From: Bacillota bacterium
GTDB lineage: Bacteria > Bacillota_I > Bacilli_A > Erysipelotrichales > Erysipelotrichaceae
Assembly (NCBI GenBank): GCA_023388035.1
Contig: JAEWGY010000106.1
Location: forward strand, 1 to 6,191
Length of the DNA stretch: 6,191 bases
Reading direction: 5' to 3'
In this document: piece by piece, positions 1 through 5,624 of the stretch
How positions within the stretch are numbered: the stretch's first letter is position 1
Layout: each line of letters opens with the position of its first letter
Program-made: the position numbers and the translations under genes
The notes under the pieces: generated by a model
What the model was told of the DNA's origin: nothing
What the model saw: only the letters and a program-made list of their open reading frames with translations
The model's database searches: none

Positions 1-2279
1 GATATAATTTCAAGGTTAGGGTTAAAGGACTTTTTGCTGATGGTAGTGAATCGAATATCATTAATATTCCAATTAAAATTGAAGAGAATAAGATTATCAG
101 CGCAACTAATATTAATGAACTTAAAAAATATGAAACACTAATCCAAGAAATTTATCAAAATGATAGCATTGATTTTAAAAATAGCTTTAAAGATTTAGAT
201 GAGGGTGTAAGGCTTGAATTACTGGATGAATTTGATAGTTCAATTATTAAGGAACATGATTTAAGAATTAGAATTCATTATCCTAAAGGAGGATCAAAGG
301 TTTATCATATTAAGGTTAAGGTTCTTAAAAGAAAAGAAAATATCAGTACTACAGAAATTTATATAGAACCAGCATATGATAAATTTATAAGAACTTATTA
401 TGTAAATGAAAAAGATATTGATCCTAAGGAATCATTTAGAAAATTACCTAATAATACAGTAGTAAGTTTTGTTGATAAAATAGACAGCTCTAAAGCTGGT
501 GAATTTACTTATGAGGTTAAATTAAACTTTGATAATAAATTAATTAAGCATGATTCTATAACAATCAAATTCATTGAAAAAGAAATAGAGAATAGTCAGA
601 AGATCAATCTTCATTATGATTTTGCTCCGCTAGCTAATTTAGCTGAAAACTTTATTAACAATTTTCCTAAAAAGGAGATTGAAGATCTTTATAAACCTAA
701 GGATCGACTAGTTGATAGAGGCTTAGTTTTTAAACCTAGTCTTGATTATGAGGTAGGTAAAATAAGTTTTTATGATGAAAAACTCGATGGTCATTGGCTT
801 TTTAGTGATATCAGTCCTAAGGAAATCAAAAGTGAAGACTATGATAATAAAATGATTGTTGATGAAAATGATAATATGTTAATTAAAGTCTTTTTTGATT
901 TTATTCCTAACAAATATAATTATCATTTTAAACTTATCAGCGATTATAATTTAAAGATTCCAAGTGAAATTAATAATTTACTACCTATAAGTGATCAGCA
1001 GTATGTTAGTGGCGATATTATTAATACCAAAGAAATTGATTTAAGTAATTTAAAATTCTATGATGAAATTAATGATGGTTATTGGACCTTTGATTCTTTC
1101 GAGCAAGATAGATTAATAATTAAAAAGGAAGATAATATCATTGAAGTAAAACTTAATTTTAATTATAAAACCTATTCTTTAACAGTTTTTGACGGCGATC
1201 AAGAAATAAAACAATTTAGTAATTTATATCGTAATGATTCACTTGCTAAATATCTTAGTGCATTAGAAAAAGAAGATGATGATAATTATCGCTATGAATT
1301 TATAGGTTACAACGATCAAAAGGATGGTAAAGGAAATTTTTATAGTCAAAATGATACTATTCAAAATGATTTGATCTTGTATGCTATATTTGATCGCAAG
1401 GAAATAATTAAAGAAGAAATTAATACTAAACCTAATATTGAAAATGTTAGTACTGAAGATAATATTATTCACATAAAGACAGATAAGCAAAGATTGATTG
1501 AAATTTATGAAGGAGAAAAACAATTATTATCTGGTTTAAGTGATGAAAATGGTTATTTAGCTTATGCAATGGATATTAATAAAGATGCACTAATTAAAAT
1601 CATAGCTTATGATTATGTGATTAAAGATAATATCATTAAGAAATTAAATAATTCAGCTATTTACGAGCTTAACTTAAGTAAAAAAATAAATCTAAAAGAG
1701 CTTAGTAAACCAAAGATGGAAGTAGTTTCGCTTGTGAATGATGAGGGAAATGATCTTTCACGATTAGATTTAAAGGCTGACTTATATGCTATTATTAGTC
1801 TTAAAATTAATGATTTACCTTATGGTGAATTTATAGTGGATAATAATATTGTAAGTATTGAAGGAAACTATTTACCACCTAAAACTAAATTAGAATTAAA
1901 TATTAGGAATTATCATCTTGATGAATTTAATAATCACTTATTAGACTTAGAATTTATTGAGGGTGATAAAATTGAATTGATTATTGAAGATAAAGTAGTT
2001 AGTGATAATAATGTAGTTAATGATGATAAGCTAGTTAATAAAGACGATGTAGTTAAGGAAAATAATTCAGTAAATAAAGATACTACAGCTAATAATGATA
2101 AGCAAGAAAGTTTAAAACCTAGTATTAAACCAAGCACAGAAATAAAGATTAATTTTACAGCTGATAAAATTAATTTAAATAATTCTAAACTACCTGAAAC
2201 TGGTGTTAGTAATTATAGTGATCTAGCTTATACATTAATTATTATCAGTGCTTTTATTAAAAGAAAAAAAGAGGATTAA
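1..2279 (+). CDS. LPxTG cell-wall-anchored modular surface protein (5'-partial)
   Basis: Probable adhesin or surface stalk, fixed to peptidoglycan by sortase and facing outside the cell. The frame beginning at base 3 has no stop until TAA at 2277-2279, giving 758 visible residues; the N-terminus and signal peptide lie left of the window. The ATG at 852 falls inside a module and has no Shine-Dalgarno, so it is not the start. Modules by base position: tail of a Rib-like module (3-90), Rib-like modules (129-335 and 375-581), two SHIRT-like modules (about 606-905 and 915-1166), an Flg_new-like module (about 1173-1394, with KDGKG and DLILYAIF), an Ig-like module (about 1431-1679), an unassigned beta-rich region (1680-1994), six hexapeptide repeats (1995-2102), a linker, then LPETG (2190-2204), a short hydrophobic stretch and tail KRKKED. 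Family calls are by eye from motif pattern; the LPxTG anchor is the surest. The ligand is unknown. The gene ends in its own terminator, so it is probably not cotranscribed with adhE. Confidence 0.9.
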   Translation, partial: YNFKVRVKGLFADGSESNIINIPIKIEENKIISATNINELKKYETLIQEIYQNDSIDFKNSFKDLDEGVRLELLDEFDSSIIKEHDLRIRIHYPKGGSKVYHIKVKVLKRKENISTTEIYIEPAYDKFIRTYYVNEKDIDPKESFRKLPNNTVVSFVDKIDSSKAGEFTYEVKLNFDNKLIKHDSITIKFIEKEIENSQKINLHYDFAPLANLAENFINNFPKKEIEDLYKPKDRLVDRGLVFKPSLDYEVGKISFYDEKLDGHWLFSDISPKEIKSEDYDNKMIVDENDNMLIKVFFDFIPNKYNYHFKLISDYNLKIPSEINNLLPISDQQYVSGDIINTKEIDLSNLKFYDEINDGYWTFDSFEQDRLIIKKEDNIIEVKLNFNYKTYSLTVFDGDQEIKQFSNLYRNDSLAKYLSALEKEDDDNYRYEFIGYNDQKDGKGNFYSQNDTIQNDLILYAIFDRKEIIKEEINTKPNIENVSTEDNIIHIKTDKQRLIEIYEGEKQLLSGLSDENGYLAYAMDINKDALIKIIAYDYVIKDNIIKKLNNSAIYELNLSKKINLKELSKPKMEVVSLVNDEGNDLSRLDLKADLYAIISLKINDLPYGEFIVDNNIVSIEGNYLPPKTKLELNIRNYHLDEFNNHLLDLEFIEGDKIELIIEDKVVSDNNVVNDDKLVNKDDVVKENNSVNKDTTANNDKQESLKPSIKPSTEIKINFTADKINLNNSKLPETGVSNYSDLAYTLIIISAFIKRKKED
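3..581 (+). other. Tandem Rib-like surface modules (one partial, two complete)
   Basis: Part of the surface protein. Two complete modules of about 69 residues start at 129 and 375, an 82-residue period. Both begin with Tyr and then carry an acidic D-F/P-K-x-S-F turn (DFKNSFKDL; DPKESFRKL), a central V/L-x-F/L strand with D-S-S (DEFDSS; DKIDSS) and a final run of alternating hydrophobic strands ending in I-K-V/F. This is the layout of Rib/alpha-like repeats of streptococcal and related surface proteins. The first 90 bases look like the last strands of another copy (FADGSE, then IPIKIEE). The copies are strongly diverged in protein and DNA, so this is an old array, not a recent duplication. The Rib assignment is pattern-based inference. 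Confidence 0.6.
606..1166 (+). other. Two tandem SHIRT-like modules
   Basis: Part of the surface protein. The second module (about 915-1166) follows the SHIRT pattern well: a YHFKLIS strand, P-S-E-I-N-N-LLP, a Tyr with following G-D, an acidic D-L-S strand, then DGYWTFDSFEQD. The first (about 606-905) has a matching but more diverged order: HYDF, a helix ending N-N-F-P, a charged segment with LVDRG, a SFYDE strand and DGHWLFSD. SHIRT domains form rigid rod-like repeats in streptococcal adhesins, often in variable number. The two copies here are too different to recombine easily. Family membership is inferred by eye. Confidence 0.6.
1173..1394 (+). other. Flg_new / InlB B-repeat-like module
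   Basis: Part of the surface protein, about 74 residues. It shows the usual order of this beta-grasp repeat: an opening Y-S-L-T-V-F strand, a charged segment, EFIGYNDQKDGKGNFY in place of the common F-x-G-W-x-x-xxGG-x-x-Y motif, and a closing D-x-I-x-x-D-L-x-LYAIF strand. Such modules act as spacers or weak ligand-binding units in Gram-positive surface proteins. Only one copy is present. Confidence 0.6.
1431..1679 (+). other. Ig-like beta-sandwich module
   Basis: Part of the surface protein. It opens after a proline (KPNI) and alternates short beta strands with a central D-E-N-G-Y turn followed by a strand, then I-K-I-I-A-Y-D. The strand-DxNG-strand order is typical of bacterial Ig-like domains (Big_6 type) that space wall-anchored proteins away from the surface. 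The exact family is uncertain. Confidence 0.4.
1995..2102 (+). repeat. Six in-frame 18-bp (hexapeptide) degenerate repeats
   Basis: Six consecutive hexapeptides read VVSDNN, VVNDDK, LVNKDD, VVKENN, SVNKDT, TANNDK, with unit starts at bases 1995, 2013, 2031, 2049, 2067 and 2085. Each unit opens with two small or hydrophobic residues, and the remaining four are mostly Asn, Asp and Lys. The DNA often starts gtagtta or ctagtta. The tract lies between the folded modules and LPETG, where wall-anchored proteins usually have a flexible wall-spanning linker. It replaces the more familiar Pro-rich spacer and could vary in copy number among strains. Confidence 0.75.
2190..2276 (+). other. LPETG cell-wall sorting signal
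   Basis: This is the sortase A-type motif LPETG (2190-2204) followed by VSNYSD, a hydrophobic segment of about 13-14 residues (LAYTLIIISAFI core) and the basic tail KRKKED at the C-terminus. Sortase would cut between Thr and Gly and join Thr to the peptidoglycan cross-bridge. The segment after LPETG is only 24 residues, shorter than most such signals, but the order of parts is intact. Confidence 0.92.
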
Positions 2280-2292
2280 TATCCTCTTTTTT
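2265..2292 (+). terminator. Intrinsic terminator of the surface-protein gene
   Basis: Bases 2265-2276 (A6 then GAGGAT) pair perfectly with 2281-2292 (ATCCTC then T6), a 12-bp stem with loop TAAT. The T-run forms the 3' arm and release tract. The loop contains the TAA stop, so the last four codons of the gene are also the 5' arm. The A-run on the other side could let it work on the opposite strand too, although no minus-strand gene is present nearby. Confidence 0.85.
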
Positions 2293-2322
2293 AAATAGCT
2301 CAAAGAAAGCGAATTCATTAGA

Positions 2323-2337
2323 TTGTAAGCGTTATTT
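2323..2337 (+). promoter_or_regulatory. cre-like site (putative CcpA binding)
   Basis: TTGTAAGCGTTATTT fits the cre consensus WTGNAANCGNWNNCW at every fixed position except the penultimate C (T here). It lies upstream of the predicted -35 box, centred about 55 bases before the predicted adhE transcription start. From this kind of position CcpA activates overflow genes such as ackA and pta in Bacillus. CcpA itself is not in the window, so activation versus repression is inference. Confidence 0.5.
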
Positions 2338-2350
2338 ATCTTTAAAAGTC

Positions 2351-2379
2351 TTGAACTTAGTTTCTTAATTAGTTAAAAT
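2351..2379 (+). promoter_or_regulatory. Predicted sigma-A promoter of adhE
   Basis: A -35 box TTGAAC (2351-2356, 4 of 6 to consensus) and a -10 box TAAAAT (2374-2379, 5 of 6) are separated by exactly 17 bp. Transcription would start near 2386, giving a short leader of about 28 bases. The region is very AT-rich, so matches arise easily by chance, but the spacing and the flanking cre-like and Rex-like sites support the call. Confidence 0.55.
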
Positions 2380-2385
2380 ATTATC

Positions 2386-2403
2386 AAGTTAATTATTTCA
2401 CAA
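2386..2403 (+). promoter_or_regulatory. Rex-like operator upstream of adhE
   Basis: The 18-base site AAGTTAATTATTTCACAA matches the Rex layout of two 7-base arms around a 4-base spacer. The right arm TTCACAA is a perfect TTSACAA-type half-site and the left arm AAGTTAA matches TTGTTAA at five of seven positions. It covers the predicted transcription start and ends one base before the ribosome binding site, where a repressor would block initiation. Rex releases DNA when NADH rises, and adhE is a classic Rex target in Gram-positive anaerobes, so the location adds weight. Confidence 0.6.
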
Positions 2404-2404
2404 T

Positions 2405-2410
2405 GGAGGA
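2405..2410 (+). promoter_or_regulatory. adhE ribosome binding site
   Basis: GGAGGA lies just before the ATG at 2414, with 4 bases between GGAGG and ATG. This is a strong match with slightly short spacing. It fixes the adhE start, since no other in-frame ATG is nearby with such a site. Confidence 0.85.
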
Positions 2411-2413
2411 ACT

Positions 2414-5050
2414 ATGAGTAAAATAAGTGAAGATAAAAAACCTATTGATGCATATAAGGAAGTTGATTTATTAGTTAATAATGCTTTAGTAGCACTTGAT
2501 GAATTCTTTGAATTAAATCAAGAACAAATTGATTTTATTGTTGCTAAATGTTCTGTTGCTGCCTTGGATATGCACGGTGAACTAGCAAAACTTGCAGTTA
2601 GTGAAACTAAAAGAGGAGTATTTGAAGATAAGGCTACTAAGAATCTTTTTGCCTGTGAATATGTAGTAAATCACATGCGTGATCTTAAAACAGTAGGGGT
2701 AATTAAGGAAGATAAAATTGATGAACTAGTTTATATCGCAGAACCTTTAGGGGTTATTGCTGGAATTACACCAGTTACTAATCCTACTTCAACTGCAATT
2801 TTTAAAGCCTTAATTTCATTAAAAACAAGAAATCCAATTATTTTTGCCTTCCACCCTTCAGCACAAAACTGTTCAAAAGAAGCTGCTAGAATAGTTTATG
2901 AAGCTGCTATTAAAGCTGGTGCACCAAAGAATTGTATCCAATGGATAGAACATCCATCAATGGAAGCAACTTCAGCTTTAATGAATCATCCTAAAGTTGC
3001 AACCATTCTAGCAACTGGTGGTAATGCTATGGTTAAGGCAGCTTATAGCTGTGGTAAACCAGCCTTAGGTGTTGGAGCTGGAAATGTACCTGCTTATCTT
3101 GAAAAAAGCTGTGATGTAAGACAGGCAGTTAATGATGTTGTTATGTCTAAATCATTTGATAATGGAATGATCTGCGCTTCTGAACAAGCAATTATTGTTG
3201 ATAAAGAAATTTTAAGTGAAACTAAAAAATGGCTTAAAGAATATAAGGTATATGAATGCGATGCTAAGGAGAAGGAGAAATTAGAATTATACTGCTTTGG
3301 TGTTAAGTCTTATGCTAAGGATGCTGATAATGCTAAATTAAATCCTGTAATTGTAGGTAAACCAGCTTATGAAATTGCTAAAGAAGCAGGATTCACTGTT
3401 CCTAAGGATACCTCAATATTACTAGTTACTTGTAAAGAAGTTGGCAGTAAAGAACCTTTAACAAGAGAAAAACTATCACCTGTACTTGCCTTATTAGTTT
3501 CAAATAGTAGCGATGAAGGTATTAAATTTGCTGATGAAATGGTAAAATTCCATGGTTTAGGTCATACAGCATGTATTCATAGTAAGAATAAAGAGATAAT
3601 TGATCGCTTTGGACATAAATTAAAAGCTTGTAGAATCTGTTTAAATTCACCTTCAACTTTAGGTGGTATCGGTAATGTATATAATAATATAATTCCTTCA
3701 TTAACCTTAGGTTGTGGATCTTATGGATATAATTCAGTAAGCGATAATGTATCTTCAGTGAATTTATTAAATATTAAAAAAGTAGCTCAAAGGAGAAATA
3801 ATATGCAATGGTTTAAGGTTCCTTCTAAAATTTATTTTGAACCACATGCAATTAAATACTTACAGGATATGAGAGATGTTGAAAGAGTATTTATTGTAAC
3901 AGATAGATCAATGGTTGATTTAGGCTTTGTCGATATCGTAACTGATCAATTAGCACTTAGACCAAAACATGTTAAGGTTCAATTATTCTGTGATGTTGAA
4001 CCAGATCCAGATATTGAAACAGTTTATAAAGGGGTTGAATTAATGAGATCATTTAATCCTGATACAATCATCGCCATTGGTGGTGGTTCACCTATGGATG
4101 CTGCTAAGGGTATGTGGTTATTCTATGAACAACCTGATGTGAATTTTAATGATTTAAAACAAAAATTTATGGATATCAGAAAACGTGCTTTCAAATATCC
4201 TGAATTAGGTAAGAAATCTAAATTAGTATGTATACCAACTACATCTGGTACAGGAAGTGAAGTTACACCTTTTGCGGTTATTTCAGATAAGAAAAATAAT
4301 AAGAAATATCCATTAGCTGATTACTCTTTAACACCAACAGTAGCAATTGTTGATCCAACACTTACTACTAGTCTTCCTAAAATCATTACCGCGGATACTG
4401 GTATGGATGTACTTACTCATGCAACTGAAGCCTTCGTATCAGTATTAGCTTCTGATTATACTGATGCACTTGCTATTCAAGCTGTTAAATTAGTCTTTAA
4501 ATATTTACCATCATGTGTTCATAATGGACCTAACGACTTAGAAGCAAGGGAAAAAATGCACAACGCTTCAACCATGGCTGGAATGGCTTTCGGTAATGCC
4601 TTCTTAGGAATTAATCACTCATTAGCGCATAAAATCGGTGGTGAATTCCATACTGTTCATGGTCGTACTAATGCAATTTTAATGCCTTATGTAATTAAAT
4701 ATAATGGTACTAAACCATCTAAAGCAGGTGTATGGCCAAAATATAAATATTATAATGCAGATGAAAAATATGCAGAACTTGCTAGAGCTATTGGTCTTAA
4801 ATTTAAAACAGTTGAAGAAGGTGTTAAGGCTTATGCTGATGCATGTTATAAATTAGGTCTTGAAGTAGGTATTAAAATGTCGTTAAAAGAGCAGGGAATA
4901 GATGAAAAAGCCTTTATGGAAGCTAAAGAAAATCTTGCTTATCTAGCATATGAAGATCAATGCTCACCAGCAAATCCTCGTGTACCGATGATTGAAGACC
5001 TTAAGCAAATCCTAGAAGATGCTTATTATGGTAATCATAAAGTAGATTAA
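2414..5050 (+). CDS. adhE: Bifunctional acetaldehyde/alcohol dehydrogenase AdhE
   Basis: It converts acetyl-CoA to acetaldehyde and then to ethanol in the cytosol, using two NADH and so regenerating NAD+ during fermentation. At 878 residues it is close to the usual AdhE length. Residues about 1-440 are the CoA-acylating aldehyde dehydrogenase, with the GVGAGNVP cofactor loop (219-226) and catalytic Cys254 in NGMICASEQ. Residues from about 464 are the iron-dependent alcohol dehydrogenase: nucleotide loop GGGSPMDAAK (556-565), and metal ligands Asp665 and His669 (in MDVLTHATE), His735 and His749 (in GINHSLAHK and HTVHG). These align with E. coli Asp653, His657, His723 and His737 at a constant +12 offset. 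No frameshift or missing key residue is seen. AdhE proteins normally assemble into helical filaments called spirosomes. The gene is monocistronic between its own promoter and terminator, with cre-like and Rex-like sites upstream. An internal ribosome binding site precedes Met464. Confidence 0.97.
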   Translation: MSKISEDKKPIDAYKEVDLLVNNALVALDEFFELNQEQIDFIVAKCSVAALDMHGELAKLAVSETKRGVFEDKATKNLFACEYVVNHMRDLKTVGVIKEDKIDELVYIAEPLGVIAGITPVTNPTSTAIFKALISLKTRNPIIFAFHPSAQNCSKEAARIVYEAAIKAGAPKNCIQWIEHPSMEATSALMNHPKVATILATGGNAMVKAAYSCGKPALGVGAGNVPAYLEKSCDVRQAVNDVVMSKSFDNGMICASEQAIIVDKEILSETKKWLKEYKVYECDAKEKEKLELYCFGVKSYAKDADNAKLNPVIVGKPAYEIAKEAGFTVPKDTSILLVTCKEVGSKEPLTREKLSPVLALLVSNSSDEGIKFADEMVKFHGLGHTACIHSKNKEIIDRFGHKLKACRICLNSPSTLGGIGNVYNNIIPSLTLGCGSYGYNSVSDNVSSVNLLNIKKVAQRRNNMQWFKVPSKIYFEPHAIKYLQDMRDVERVFIVTDRSMVDLGFVDIVTDQLALRPKHVKVQLFCDVEPDPDIETVYKGVELMRSFNPDTIIAIGGGSPMDAAKGMWLFYEQPDVNFNDLKQKFMDIRKRAFKYPELGKKSKLVCIPTTSGTGSEVTPFAVISDKKNNKKYPLADYSLTPTVAIVDPTLTTSLPKIITADTGMDVLTHATEAFVSVLASDYTDALAIQAVKLVFKYLPSCVHNGPNDLEAREKMHNASTMAGMAFGNAFLGINHSLAHKIGGEFHTVHGRTNAILMPYVIKYNGTKPSKAGVWPKYKYYNADEKYAELARAIGLKFKTVEEGVKAYADACYKLGLEVGIKMSLKEQGIDEKAFMEAKENLAYLAYEDQCSPANPRVPMIEDLKQILEDAYYGNHKVD
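3789..3805 (+). promoter_or_regulatory. Internal Shine-Dalgarno and in-frame ATG at the AdhE domain junction
   Basis: AAAGGAG (3789-3795) lies 7 bases before an in-frame ATG (3803, Met464). The same AAAGGAG heptamer serves the GTPase gene at 5617 with 6-base spacing. Starting here would give a 415-residue protein (MQWFKVPSKIYFE onward) that is just the iron alcohol dehydrogenase domain. The bases also encode the conserved linker QRRNNM, so the match may be a by-product of Arg codons. Use as a start is inference. Confidence 0.4.
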
Positions 5051-5073
5051 AAACTGACTTTAGTCAGTTTTTA
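5049..5073 (+). terminator. Intrinsic terminator of adhE
   Basis: AAAAACTGAC (5049-5058) pairs perfectly with GTCAGTTTTT (5063-5072), a 10-bp stem with loop TTTA, and the T-run continues as TTATTTTA. The stem begins inside the adhE stop codon. It separates adhE from the downstream pair. Confidence 0.88.
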
Positions 5074-5088
5074 TTTTAGTGATTTACT

Positions 5089-5117
5089 TTGAGTTATATA
5101 GCGATTTAAAAGATAAT
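5089..5117 (+). promoter_or_regulatory. Predicted promoter of the membrane protein-GTPase unit
   Basis: A -35 box TTGAGT (5089-5094, 4 of 6) and a -10 box GATAAT (5112-5117, 5 of 6) are spaced by 17 bp, predicting a start near 5124. It lies directly after the adhE terminator and before two closely linked genes, where a promoter is expected. AT-rich background lowers certainty. Confidence 0.5.
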
Positions 5118-5158
5118 TGCATATTTTTAAATGCTCATTTAAGACAATTTGATAATTT

Positions 5159-5163
5159 AGGAG
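5159..5163 (+). promoter_or_regulatory. Ribosome binding site with two candidate starts
   Basis: AGGAG lies 7 bases before an ATG at 5171 and 14 bases before the ATG at 5178. The better-spaced ATG opens only a 24-codon frame (stop at 5243-5245), while the 5178 ATG opens the 148-residue membrane protein. The long frame cannot start further left because TGA (5172-5174) precedes it in frame. See the finding on start choice. Confidence 0.6.
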
Positions 5164-5177
5164 TATAATAATGAAGT

Positions 5178-5624
5178 ATGGAAAATTTAGGTTTTATAGT
5201 ATTAATCATCCTATTAGTTTTATTCTTATTATTTACACTATATAGGAGTATCAAAGTAGAAAAAATAAATATTGTTTTAAAAAATTCATCTAAGTGGTTA
5301 ATTTTAATACCATTTTTAGTTTTTGCAACAATAGTTTATTTTAAGAAAAATGATAGCGAGGGAATTACTGTCGCTGCTCTTTTACTGATTATTGCCTTAA
5401 TATATATTAATCTTAAATCAGGATTGAATAATCAAGGGATAATCTATCAAGGCAAATTTATTCCTTATTCTAAACTAGATGAATTAGAGATCATTAAGGT
5501 TGCAGATCAAAAAAGATTGCATTTTAATTATCGTAAGGCTAATCATTTCTTATCATTTAATGCTCAAGATGAAAAGAAGATTGAACAGATAATTAAAAAG
5601 TACAAAGGAGATAAAAATGATTAA
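5178..5624 (+). CDS. Small three-helix membrane protein with cytosolic C-terminal domain
   Basis: Function unknown; 148 residues. There are three hydrophobic helices at about 4-22, 40-55 and 63-79. The Lys/Arg-rich loop between the first two suggests N-terminus out and the C-terminal 65 residues in the cytosol. That tail reads G-I-I-Y-Q-G-K-F-I-P-Y-S-K-L-D-E-L-E-I (87-105), then a beta-rich stretch and a charged amphipathic end (KKIEQIIKKYKGDKND). The pattern of a 'G-hydrophobic-Y-x-G-K-F-I-x-aromatic' strand followed by an acidic turn resembles DUF5673-type domains of Bacillota membrane proteins; I give this as a resemblance only. The start at 5178 is the first ATG after an in-frame stop. 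The gene ends 8 bases inside the GTPase gene and carries that gene's ribosome binding site, so the two are probably translated together. Confidence 0.8.
   Translation: MENLGFIVLIILLVLFLLFTLYRSIKVEKINIVLKNSSKWLILIPFLVFATIVYFKKNDSEGITVAALLLIIALIYINLKSGLNNQGIIYQGKFIPYSKLDELEIIKVADQKRLHFNYRKANHFLSFNAQDEKKIEQIIKKYKGDKND
5604..5610 (+). promoter_or_regulatory. GTPase ribosome binding site inside the upstream gene
   Basis: AAAGGAG lies 6 bases before the ATG at 5617 and is part of the last codons (YKGD) of the membrane protein gene. Ribosomes finishing the upstream gene at 5624 would be in place to restart, which suggests translational coupling. Confidence 0.85.

Noticed and set aside
1263..1523. 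Minus-strand open frame of 86 codons
   Set aside because: Lies opposite the surface-protein gene; its Phe/Ile-rich product is what the complement of an Asn/Asp/Lys/Ile-rich, AT-rich gene gives, and there is no good ribosome binding site or family pattern.
1995..2102. Short regular repeats as a possible CRISPR array
   Set aside because: The 18-bp units abut without spacers, are degenerate and stay in the coding frame of the surface protein.
1934..2137. Minus-strand open frame of 67 codons with Leu/Ser/Thr repeats
   Set aside because: Its repeats are the mirror of the hexapeptide tract on the + strand; no independent evidence for a gene.
2280..2413. Riboswitch or leader peptide before adhE
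   Set aside because: The predicted untranslated leader is only about 28 bases and no convincing small open frame or structured aptamer is visible.
3795..3810. AdhE as two separate genes split at the domain junction
   Set aside because: The frame is continuous through the linker with no stop or frameshift, and the length fits fused AdhE; only an extra internal start remains possible.
5119..5134. Weak dyad GCAT...ATGC just after the second promoter's -10 box
   Set aside because: Only four perfect end pairs with mismatches in the centre; in AT-rich DNA this is likely chance and it matches no operator I recognise, including Zur.
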